Positions 1 through 6,853 of a stretch of 64,000 nucleotides of DNA are shown here, piece by piece (the first letter of the stretch is position 1; every line of letters starts with the position of its first letter). Source of the stretch: Streptomyces wedmorensis (lineage in GTDB: Bacteria > Actinomycetota > Actinomycetes > Streptomycetales > Streptomycetaceae); contig NZ_JNWK01000049.1 in the NCBI RefSeq assembly GCF_000716445.1, positions 1 through 64,000 of the forward strand. The letters are read 5' to 3'. The notes under the pieces were generated by a model. The model was not told where the DNA came from. It saw only the letters and a program-made list of their open reading frames with translations, and made no database searches. The position numbers and the translations under genes were made by a program.

Positions 1-336
1 CTTTCCGGTCCCTTTCGCTTTCGCTCCGGGCCCTTCCGGCGGTTCCGACTCTATCAGATCCTTTCGGCGTCTGATTCCCAGTCAGCGGGGTTTGTCTTTC
101 CGGCTGTTGGGCCGTTCCGACGTCTCAAACTCTAGCGGATTTCCCGGACGGCTCATAATCGAGTCTTTCGAAATGAATTTCGGCATGCCGAAATTCGTCC
201 CGGTGGGGAGATCGTGCGGAGTAAGAGGTGCCGCATCAGCGGCGGGAGTGGTTGCCGAAGAACCGTTCCGGCTCGGTGACAACTCGGAGAACACTACGCA
301 TCCGGTGGGGGCGTGTCAACCCCCGGCCTGGGAGGG
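1..336. other. Non-coding stretch downstream of the MarR gene
   Basis: I see no credible gene here; the open frames crossing it have no ribosome binding site or recognisable protein. It is less GC-rich than its surroundings and holds short imperfect direct repeats (two copies of a GTTCCGAC/ACTCTA..GGAT type block near 45-60 and 113-140) and a long perfect palindrome (listed separately). It lies beyond the 3' end of the MarR gene, so it may contain that gene's terminator or the control region of a gene left of the window. Confidence 0.5.
175..196. repeat. Perfect 22-bp palindrome
   Basis: Two 11-base arms, GAATTTCGGCA and its exact complement, meet with no spacer. It is AT-richer than its setting. 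A zero-loop palindrome suits a dimeric protein site better than a transcript hairpin. Function unknown. Confidence 0.6.
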
Positions 337-903
337 TCAGTCGAGGTCCTTCAGGCGGCCGCCCGCGTCGGGCTGGGTGAGCTCCACGCGGCGGAGGAGG
401 CGGATGAGGGCCTCGCCCAGGACGCCCCGCTCCTCGGTGGTGAGGTCCTGGAGGAGGTCCTCCTCGAAGGCGGTGGCCATGCGCATGGCCTCCAGCCACT
501 TGGAGCGGCCTTCGTCGGTGAGTTCGACGATCACGCGGACGCGGTTGTTCTCGTCGCGGTCGCGGGTGACCAGGCCTTCTCCCGCCATGCGGTCGATGCG
601 GTGGGTCATGGCGGCCGGGGTGAGGCCGAGGCGCTTGGCGAGTTCGCCGGGGCCGAGCCGGTAGGGCTCGCCGGCGAGGACCAGGGTCTTGAGGACCTCC
701 CACTCGGCGTTGCTGATGCCGAGGTCCGCGAGCTGGCGGCCGTACGCCACGTTCATGCGGCGGTTCAGCCTGCCGAGGGCGGAGACGACCTTCTCGACCT
801 GGGGGTCGAGGTCGCGGAACTCGCGCTGATAGGCGGCGATCTGCTCGTCGAGGCTCGGCTCCTGGGGGGCCTGCTGGCCGGACCGCTCGGTGGTGTCGGA
901 CAT
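337..903 (-). CDS. MarR-family transcriptional regulator
   Basis: A 188-residue winged-helix regulator of the MarR family, which act as dimers and usually repress a neighbouring transporter or detoxification gene until a small ligand binds. Residues about 45-150 form the DNA-binding core: the helix around LGLTPAAMTHRIDRM is the recognition helix, followed by a wing with RDRDENNRVRV. The first 30 residues are acidic and probably an extended dimer arm. The ATG at 903 lacks a good Shine-Dalgarno but sits 6 bases after a GATACT -10 box, so a leaderless transcript is likely. It is divergent from an MFS transporter, the standard MarR-target arrangement, and two TTGAAG-type operators lie between them. 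The ligand cannot be told from sequence. Confidence 0.93.
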   Translation of the reverse strand: MSDTTERSGQQAPQEPSLDEQIAAYQREFRDLDPQVEKVVSALGRLNRRMNVAYGRQLADLGISNAEWEVLKTLVLAGEPYRLGPGELAKRLGLTPAAMTHRIDRMAGEGLVTRDRDENNRVRVIVELTDEGRSKWLEAMRMATAFEEDLLQDLTTEERGVLGEALIRLLRRVELTQPDAGGRLKDLD

Positions 904-910
904 GCGGCGA

Positions 911-938
911 GTATCCCACGGGCCTCGTTGGCGTTGAA
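911..938 (-). promoter_or_regulatory. Predicted promoter of the MarR gene
   Basis: On the minus strand, TTCAAC (938-933) and GATACT (916-911) are separated by 17 bases. Transcription would start at about the ATG at 903. The -35 overlaps the first operator-like repeat, fitting autorepression. Confidence 0.5.
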
Positions 939-1013
939 GTCCTTCACTGTGTACTGTTAAGCCGTTAACTTTAGTGTTGAAGTCTTCAAGGTTCAGGGAT
1001 ACACCTCTGAACC
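934..1013. promoter_or_regulatory. Operator-like inverted repeats between MarR and MFS genes
   Basis: Four inverted repeats are packed here: TTGAAGTCCTTCA (934-946, near-perfect), GTTAA-GCCG-TTAAC (956-969), TTGAAGTCTTCAA (977-989, perfect about its central T), and GGTTCAG-N10-CTGAACC (990-1013). The two TTGAAG elements are 43 bases apart, about four helical turns, and cover the -35 boxes predicted for the two divergent genes. They are the best candidates for MarR binding. Confidence 0.6.
977..1005 (+). promoter_or_regulatory. Predicted promoter of the MFS gene
   Basis: TTGAAG (977-982) and TACACC (1000-1005) with a 17-base spacer read toward the transporter; the -35 is inside the perfect operator 977-989. 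Confidence 0.45.
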
Positions 1014-1027
1014 TGCGACCGAAGTGG

Positions 1028-2326
1028 GTGAGTGTGACCGAGGCGAGGGGCGCGATGCGCCGGATTCAGGCAGGCAGCGCGCTGAGCGCGTTCGGACTCG
1101 GCTTCACGGTGCCGTACCTCTATGTGTACGTGGCCCAGGTGCGGGATCTGGGCGCGACGACGGCGGGCATCGTCCTGGCGGTCTTCGCCATGGCCGCACT
1201 GGTGGTCCTCCCCTTCAGCGGGCGGGCCATCGACCGGCGCGGGCCGGTGCCCGTGCTCCTGGTGGCCTCGGTGGTCGCCGCCGTGGGCGCGGTGGGGATG
1301 GGCTTCGCTTCGAGCGTGTCGGCGGCCGTGGGTGCCGCGGCGCTGCTCGGCGCCGGTACGGCGGTGCTCCAGCCGGCCCTCGCGACGATGATCGTCTGGT
1401 GCTCGACGCCCGCCGGCCGGACCCGGGCCTTCGCCATGCAGTTCTTCCTGCAGAACCTGGGACTCGGCGTCGGTGGCCTGATCGGCGGCCTGCTGGTCGA
1501 CACGAGCCGTCCGGGCTCCTTCATCCTGCTGTTCTCGATCGAGGCGGCGATGTTCCTCGTCCTGGCGGCGATCGTCGGGACCGTGCGGATGCCCGGTTCG
1601 CCGGCGTTCCAGGGTGCGCGTCCGTCCGAGGGCGGCAAGGGCGGCGGTGTGCGGGCGCTGCTCGGGCACAAGGCGATGGTGCAGCTGTGCGTCCTCGGCT
1701 TCGTCCTCTTCTTCGCCTGCTACGGACAGTTCGAGTCGGGTCTCGCCGCGTACGGCACGGAGGCCGCCGGAATCCAGCCGTCGACGCTCGGTATCGCGCT
1801 GGCCGCGAACACGGCGGTCATCGTGGCCGCGCAGTTCCTGGTGCTGAAGTTCGTCGAGCGCCGCAAGCGGACCCGGGTGATCGCGGCCGTGGGCCTGATC
1901 TGGACCGTGGCGTGGCTCATCGCCGGGTACGCGGGTCTCGGGCACGGCAGCCAGGCGATGGCGACGGCGGCGTTCGTCTCCACGTACGCGCTGTTCGGGC
2001 TCGGTGAGGCGATGCTGTCGCCGACCGTGGCTCCGCTGGTGGCCGATCTGGCGCCGGAGTCGATGGTCGGGCAGTACAACTCGGCCTTCGCGCTGGTCAA
2101 GCAGCTGGCGCTGGCCGTCGGTCCGGCCGTGGGCGGGCCCATGGGGGCCGCGCTGCACGGGCCGTACATCGTGACGTTCGTGCTCTTCTCGCTCGGCATC
2201 ACGTTCCTGGCCGTCCGGCTGGGGAAGCGGCTGACCCCCGAGCAGGACCAGCCGTCGCTTGCCGGCAAGCCGTCGAAGGTCGTGGCACGGCACCAGCCGG
2301 AGCGGAAGGTCGAGGCGGCCGCCTAG
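1028..2326 (+). CDS. MFS transporter (probable drug/metabolite exporter)
   Basis: A 432-residue major facilitator membrane protein with about 12 hydrophobic segments in two halves. The loop between helices 2 and 3 carries the family signature (GRAIDRRGPVPVLLVA), and the first half resembles drug:H+ antiporters. The frame stays open upstream to 974, but that extension would run through the operators and the -10 box; GTG 1028 or GTG 1034 (VSVTEARGAMRR) is the better start. It is transcribed away from the MarR gene, which presumably represses it, so it likely exports the MarR ligand or a related toxin. Convergent with the phosphatase gene, with a shared hairpin between them. Substrate unknown. 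Confidence 0.9.
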   Translation: MSVTEARGAMRRIQAGSALSAFGLGFTVPYLYVYVAQVRDLGATTAGIVLAVFAMAALVVLPFSGRAIDRRGPVPVLLVASVVAAVGAVGMGFASSVSAAVGAAALLGAGTAVLQPALATMIVWCSTPAGRTRAFAMQFFLQNLGLGVGGLIGGLLVDTSRPGSFILLFSIEAAMFLVLAAIVGTVRMPGSPAFQGARPSEGGKGGGVRALLGHKAMVQLCVLGFVLFFACYGQFESGLAAYGTEAAGIQPSTLGIALAANTAVIVAAQFLVLKFVERRKRTRVIAAVGLIWTVAWLIAGYAGLGHGSQAMATAAFVSTYALFGLGEAMLSPTVAPLVADLAPESMVGQYNSAFALVKQLALAVGPAVGGPMGAALHGPYIVTFVLFSLGITFLAVRLGKRLTPEQDQPSLAGKPSKVVARHQPERKVEAAA

Positions 2327-2333
2327 AGCACAT

Positions 2334-2385
2334 CCGGGTGATCCGGGCGGACGCCCCTTAGAGCGCGTCCGCCCGGATCACCCGG
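2334..2385. terminator. Bidirectional hairpin between convergent genes
   Basis: Two perfectly complementary 21-base arms (2334-2354 and 2365-2385) flank a 10-base loop. It follows the MFS stop by 7 bases and overlaps the last codons and stop (2358-2360) of the phosphatase on the other strand, so part of the stem is coding. It probably ends both transcripts. Confidence 0.8.
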
Positions 2386-4094
2386 TCGGGCAGGGCGAAC
2401 TCGCACCAGACCGCTTTCCCGCCGCCCGGCGTGCGGCGGCTGCCCCAGGACGAGGCGATCGTCGCGATGATGGAGATCCCGCGACCCGCCTCGTCCTCCG
2501 TTTCCGCCCTGCGGCGACGCGGGAGGTGGTCGTCCCCGTCGGTGACCTCGATGATCAGCCGGCGGTCGGTGCGGCGCAGGCGCAGCCGCATGGGCGGGGT
2601 GCCGTGCTGGAGGGAGTTCGCGACGAGCTCGCTGGTGGCGAGGACGCCGAGGTCGCGCAGTTCGACGGGGAAGCGCCAGCTCGACAGGACGCCGGAGGCG
2701 AAGGCACGCGCGCGCGGGGCGGCCTCCACGCCGCCGAGGAGTTCCAGGGCGGCGTTGTGGAAGAGCTCGGCGTCGGCTCCGGCGCGGGAGGGGTGCTGCA
2801 CGACGAGGACGGCCACGTCGTCGTCGTGCTCGGCGGTGACGCCCAGGGACCGGAGGAGCCGGTCGCAGACGACCTGAGGGGAGCCGCTGGCGCCGGAGAG
2901 GGCGCGGGCCAGGGCGGCGACGCCTTCGTCGATGTCCTCGCGGCGGCGTTCGACCAGGCCGTCGGTGTAGAGGACGGCGGTGGAGCCGGGCGGCAGGGCG
3001 ATGGAGCCCGAGGCGTGCAGCCAGCCGCCGGTGCCGAGCGGCGGTCCCGTCGGGTCCTCGGCGCAGCGGACGGTGCCGTCCTCGTCCCGTACGAGGATCG
3101 GGAGGTGCCCGGCGGAGGCGTAGACGAGCTTGCCCTCGTTGGGGTCGTGGATCGCGTAGACACAGGTGGCGATCTGGCTGGCGTCGATCTCGGCGGCGAG
3201 GCCGTCGAGGAGCTGGAGGACCTCGTGCGGGGGCAGGTCCAGGCGGGCGTAGGCCCGGACGGCGGTGCGGAGCTGGCCCATGACGGCGGCGGCGCGCACG
3301 CCCCGGCCCATCACGTCGCCGATGACGAGTGCGGTGCGGCCGGCTCCGAGGGTGATCACGTCGTACCAGTCGCCGCCGACGGCCGCGTCCGCGACGCCGG
3401 GCTGGTAGGTGGCGGCGATCCGCAGGTCGTCGGGCTGCTCCAGCTCCTGCGGGAGCAGGGAGCGCTGGAGGGTGACGGCGGTCTCCCGGTGGCGGCGCTC
3501 GCTGGCCCGCAGCCGCTCGGCGGCCTCGGCGTGGTCGGTGACGTCGGCGGCGTGGACGAGGACGCCGCCGCCGTCGAGCCGGGGGCTGTCCACGGGCAGG
3601 CAGGTGACCGTGTACGACCCGCCGTCCTGGGTGCGGCGCGATTTCACCGTGCGCGGCTTGCCGCTGCGCAGCACCTGGTCCATGAGCGGGAGGAGGCCGA
3701 GGTCCTCGGCCTCCGGGCAGGTGTCGGCGACGGTCGCTCCGGCGGGACGGGGGCCGAACGCGGCGGCGTACGCGTCGTTCACGTACGCGATGCGGTGCTC
3801 CGGGCCGTACGCGAGGGCGACCAGGCCGGGGAGGCGGCCGAGGAGCTCCCGTACGGAGAAGTCCTCGAGTGAGGGGACGTCTGCGGGCTCGGCGATGTCT
3901 TCGGCGAGCTGCTCCAGCTGCTGCCCGTACTCACCGCGGGCTGCGGGCACGGAGCCTTCGGTCCCCCGCGCCGCGCGGCGCTGCGTGCCGGGGAGCCGGG
4001 CGCTCCAACGGGTGAAGTTCACGGATCTGTATGCCTCGTGGTGTCGGTGCCGTGCAGAGTCACTCTGTGCAGGTGTGAGCCCACCTATGGTCAC
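2358..4094 (-). CDS. PAS-SpoIIE phosphatase with HATPase domain
   Basis: A 578-residue soluble regulator. Order: a PAS sensor (about 85-190; PEHRIAYVNDAYAAAFG), a PP2C/SpoIIE phosphatase (about 205-420; metal motifs GGDWYD at 240-245 and GDVMGRG at 259-265, later YTDGL and a terminal DDD), and a GHKL ATPase like anti-sigma kinases (about 445-570; N-box SELVANSLQHG). Such proteins, abundant in Streptomyces, are thought to dephosphorylate and/or phosphorylate STAS anti-sigma antagonists in response to the PAS signal. It lies 34 bases after the NADH dehydrogenase gene on the same strand, so the two may be cotranscribed and the PAS could sense redox state (inference). The GTG at 4094 has no clear Shine-Dalgarno; an internal start is possible. 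Confidence 0.88.
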   Translation of the reverse strand: MTIGGLTPAQSDSARHRHHEAYRSVNFTRWSARLPGTQRRAARGTEGSVPAARGEYGQQLEQLAEDIAEPADVPSLEDFSVRELLGRLPGLVALAYGPEHRIAYVNDAYAAAFGPRPAGATVADTCPEAEDLGLLPLMDQVLRSGKPRTVKSRRTQDGGSYTVTCLPVDSPRLDGGGVLVHAADVTDHAEAAERLRASERRHRETAVTLQRSLLPQELEQPDDLRIAATYQPGVADAAVGGDWYDVITLGAGRTALVIGDVMGRGVRAAAVMGQLRTAVRAYARLDLPPHEVLQLLDGLAAEIDASQIATCVYAIHDPNEGKLVYASAGHLPILVRDEDGTVRCAEDPTGPPLGTGGWLHASGSIALPPGSTAVLYTDGLVERRREDIDEGVAALARALSGASGSPQVVCDRLLRSLGVTAEHDDDVAVLVVQHPSRAGADAELFHNAALELLGGVEAAPRARAFASGVLSSWRFPVELRDLGVLATSELVANSLQHGTPPMRLRLRRTDRRLIIEVTDGDDHLPRRRRAETEDEAGRGISIIATIASSWGSRRTPGGGKAVWCEFALPDRVIRADAL

Positions 4095-4128
4095 ACGTCC
4101 AGTGTGGACGAGTGCACTGACAGTGATG

Positions 4129-5493
4129 TCAGGACGACGGCTTGTCGCCGGGGTCCGGTGGCGGAGCGGCGGCGAGTTCGAATTCGGCGCGGGGGTGTTC
4201 CAGCGAGCCGAGGGAGACGATCTCCCGTTTGAACAGGCCGGACAGGGTCCATTCGGCGAGGACCCGGGCCTTGCGGTTGTAGGTGGGGACCCGGCTGAGG
4301 TGGTAGGCGCGGTGCATGAACCAGGCCGGATATCCCTTGAGCTTGCGTCCGTAGAGGTGGGCGACGCCCTTGTGGAGGCCGAGGGAGGCGACGGAGCCGG
4401 CGTACGCGTGCGCGTACTCCTTGAGCGGTCGTCCCCGCAGGGAGGCGGCGATGTTCTCGGCGAGGACCTTGGCCTGGCGGACGGCGTGCTGGGCGTTGGG
4501 CGCGCATTCCCTGCCGGGTTCCGGGGAGGTGACGTCGGGGACGGCGGCGGCGTCGCCGGCGGCCCAGGCGTTCTCGACGCCGTCGACGGTGAGCCGGGCG
4601 GTGCAGCGGAGCCGGCCGCGTTCGTTCAGCGGCAGGTCGGTGGCGGCGAGGACGGGGGCGGGTTTGACGCCGGCGGTCCAGACGACGGTGCGGGTGGGCA
4701 GGCGGGTGCCGTCGCTGAGGACGGCGACCCGGTCCTCGCAGGAGTCGAGGCGGGTCCCCAGGCGTACGTCGATGTTCCGGCCGCGCAGCTCGCGGACGGC
4801 GTACCGGCCCATCTCCGCGCCGACCTCGGGGAGGATCCGGTCCGAGGCCTCGACGAGGACCCAGCGCAGGTCCTCGGGCTTTATGTTGTGGTAGTACCGC
4901 GCGGTGTAGCGGGCCATGTCCTCGAGCTCGGCGAGGGCCTCCACGCCCGCGTAGCCGCCGCCGACGAAGACGAAGGTGAGGGCGGCGTCGCGGATCGCGG
5001 GGTCGCGGGTGGAGGAGGCGATGTCCATCTGCTCGATGACGTGGTTGCGCAGGCCGATGGCCTCCTCGACGGTCTTGAAGCCGATGCCGTGGTCGGCGAG
5101 GCCGGGGACCGGGAGGGTGCGGGAGACGGAGCCGGGCGCGATGACCAGCTCGTCGTAGGTGAGCTCGGTCGCGCCGGTGCCCTCCTCCTCGGTGGCGAGG
5201 GTGGAGAGGGTCGCGGTGCGCTTGGTGTGGTCGACGGACCTGACCTCTCCGATGACGATCCGGCAGCGGTCCAGGACCCGGCGGAGCGGCACGACGACGT
5301 GGCGCGGGGAGATGGAGCCGGCCGCGGCCTCGGGCAGGAACGGCTGGTACGTCATGTACGGCTCGGGGGTGACCACCACGATCTCGGCGGCGCGGGCTCT
5401 GAGCTCGGCCCTGAGCTGCCGCTGGAGGCGCAGCGCGGTGTACATGCCGACGTAGCCACCGCCGACCACGAGAATGCGCGCAGGTTCGGTCAC
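4129..5493 (-). CDS. Type II NADH dehydrogenase (NDH-2-like FAD oxidoreductase)
   Basis: A 454-residue two-dinucleotide-binding flavoprotein. The FAD Rossmann motif GGGYVG is at about 11-16, the NAD(H) motif VFVGGGYAGVE at about 168-178, and the second FAD contact WAAGDAAA near 300. The C-terminal part with an amphipathic stretch (YPAWFMHRAYHLSRVPTYNRK) is the usual membrane-attachment region. The family oxidises NADH and passes electrons to menaquinone without pumping protons. The frame is open to 5724 but has no ATG; GTG 5493 gives VTEPARILVVGGGY, with the FAD motif at the expected distance from the N-terminus. Divergent from atrA and upstream of the PAS phosphatase; I recall the S. coelicolor atrA locus having an NADH dehydrogenase neighbour. 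Confidence 0.9.
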   Translation of the reverse strand: MTEPARILVVGGGYVGMYTALRLQRQLRAELRARAAEIVVVTPEPYMTYQPFLPEAAAGSISPRHVVVPLRRVLDRCRIVIGEVRSVDHTKRTATLSTLATEEEGTGATELTYDELVIAPGSVSRTLPVPGLADHGIGFKTVEEAIGLRNHVIEQMDIASSTRDPAIRDAALTFVFVGGGYAGVEALAELEDMARYTARYYHNIKPEDLRWVLVEASDRILPEVGAEMGRYAVRELRGRNIDVRLGTRLDSCEDRVAVLSDGTRLPTRTVVWTAGVKPAPVLAATDLPLNERGRLRCTARLTVDGVENAWAAGDAAAVPDVTSPEPGRECAPNAQHAVRQAKVLAENIAASLRGRPLKEYAHAYAGSVASLGLHKGVAHLYGRKLKGYPAWFMHRAYHLSRVPTYNRKARVLAEWTLSGLFKREIVSLGSLEHPRAEFELAAAPPPDPGDKPSS

Positions 5494-5712
5494 TGTCCCA
5501 TGACGCACCCCCGTCCGTGGTTTGTCCACAGGCTCGGCAAATTGTGTGACCGGAGGGGTACGGAGGCGCGGGGTGGCGCGTGATGCGCGTGTGGCGGCAT
5601 CGGCGCAGGTCACAGCGGGTGGAGCGGGGCGAGAGGGGGGTCGGAATCGGGAGTCTTCCGGGCCTTGCTCCGATCGGGGGGCGCACCGTACGGAACTTCC
5701 CCTTCTGAATTG

Positions 5713-5747
5713 ACCCCGACTCAACTATGTTCGTACTTCGTCGGGGT
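5713..5747. promoter_or_regulatory. Inverted repeat in the ndh-atrA intergenic region
   Basis: ACCCCGAC (5713-5720) and GTCGGGGT (5740-5747) are perfect complements with a 19-base spacer, halfway between the divergent ndh and atrA starts. It could be an operator or a leader hairpin; I cannot tell which. Confidence 0.35.
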
Positions 5748-5829
5748 GTCGGATCGGAGCGCGTGGACCTGAGCGCTGGTCGTCCGGAAACCCCGTGTCA
5801 GGGCGGGGAAGTCTCCGGGGGGAGACATC

Positions 5830-6639
5830 ATGAGCGGGGGAACGCTTATGCAGATTCAGGATTCGCGATGGCCGACGGGCGCCGGTACGGCGATCGTCGA
5901 GGACGGCCACGGTTCGGGGGGCGCTGCCTCCGAGTCGCGCAACGGAACGGTGGTGCCCGGCGGCAGGTCCGCGCCGCTTCGGGTGGACGCCCAGCGCAAT
6001 CTGGAGCACGTCCTGCGGGCCGCGCGCGAGGTGTTCGGCGAGCTCGGCTACGGGGCTCCGATGGAGGACGTGGCTCGCCGCGCCCGGGTCGGGGTCGGCA
6101 CGGTCTACCGCCGCTTCCCCAGCAAGGACGTGCTGGTCCGGCGGATAGCCGAGGAGGAGACCGCCCGGCTGACCGAGCAGGCGCGTGCCGCGCTGGGCCA
6201 GGAGGAAGAGCCCTGGTCGGCGCTCTCCCGGTTCCTGCGGACCTCCGTGGCCTCGGGTGCGGGCCGTCTCCTGCCGCCGCAGGTGCTGCGGGTCGGTGTG
6301 GACGAGCCCGTGGTGCTGCCCGTCGGCGACGGCGGTGGCGATGCGGCCCGGGTGCCCCACCAGCGGGGTGTCGCCGAGCAGGCCGACGCGCGCGTGGCCG
6401 CGCCGCGCGGTGTGCAGGCGGAGGAGCGGGACGACTCGGGGGCGGCCGAGCTGCTCGAGGTCGTCGGTCGGCTCGTCGACCGGGCGCGTGAGGCGGGTGA
6501 GCTGCGGACGGACGTGACCGTGGCGGACGTCCTCCTCGTCATCGCGACGGCCGCCCCGGCACTGCCGGACGCGGTGCAGCAGGCGGCGGCTTCGGCGCGA
6601 CTCCTCGACATCCTGCTCGAGGGTCTGCGCTCCCGATAA
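5830..6639 (+). CDS. atrA: TetR-family regulator, AtrA-like
   Basis: A 269-residue TetR-type regulator. An N-terminal basic/flexible segment (1-55) precedes the three-helix DNA-binding domain (about 58-105): NLEHVLRAAREVFGELGYGA, then the recognition region ARVGVGTVYRRFPSKD. The C-terminal two thirds is the ligand/dimer domain. ATG 5830 has a strong GGGGGGAG six bases upstream. I assign atrA from context: a TetR gene divergent from an NADH dehydrogenase and next to an NPCBM sigma gene is the order I remember for SCO4118. AtrA is known as an activator of actII-ORF4 in S. coelicolor and strR in S. griseus, linking nutrient status to antibiotic production. The family call is certain; the gene name rests on remembered synteny. 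Confidence 0.8.
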   Translation: MSGGTLMQIQDSRWPTGAGTAIVEDGHGSGGAASESRNGTVVPGGRSAPLRVDAQRNLEHVLRAAREVFGELGYGAPMEDVARRARVGVGTVYRRFPSKDVLVRRIAEEETARLTEQARAALGQEEEPWSALSRFLRTSVASGAGRLLPPQVLRVGVDEPVVLPVGDGGGDAARVPHQRGVAEQADARVAAPRGVQAEERDDSGAAELLEVVGRLVDRAREAGELRTDVTVADVLLVIATAAPALPDAVQQAAASARLLDILLEGLRSR

Positions 6640-6853
6640 CTCCCGAGGTCTCCCTGGTACGTCGAGGTGGGAGACGGCTGTTCCGTGGTCCGGGCGGACC
6701 AACGAGCATGACACGAACGTGTGATCGGTTACGCCCGGATACCGGAAGTCTCCCCGGACGAGTGGTAAGTGGACGCGGCGCTTCGGCGTGCCCACGCTCT
6801 GTGGCAGTCTTGGCCGGTATTCGGGTCTGGGCGTGCGTACGGGGGCTTCCGCG

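Noticed and set aside
2259..3872. Long plus-strand frame opposite the PAS-SpoIIE phosphatase
   Set aside because: Antisense shadow: Gly/Val/Asp-rich, no motif, while the minus strand encodes three recognisable domains.
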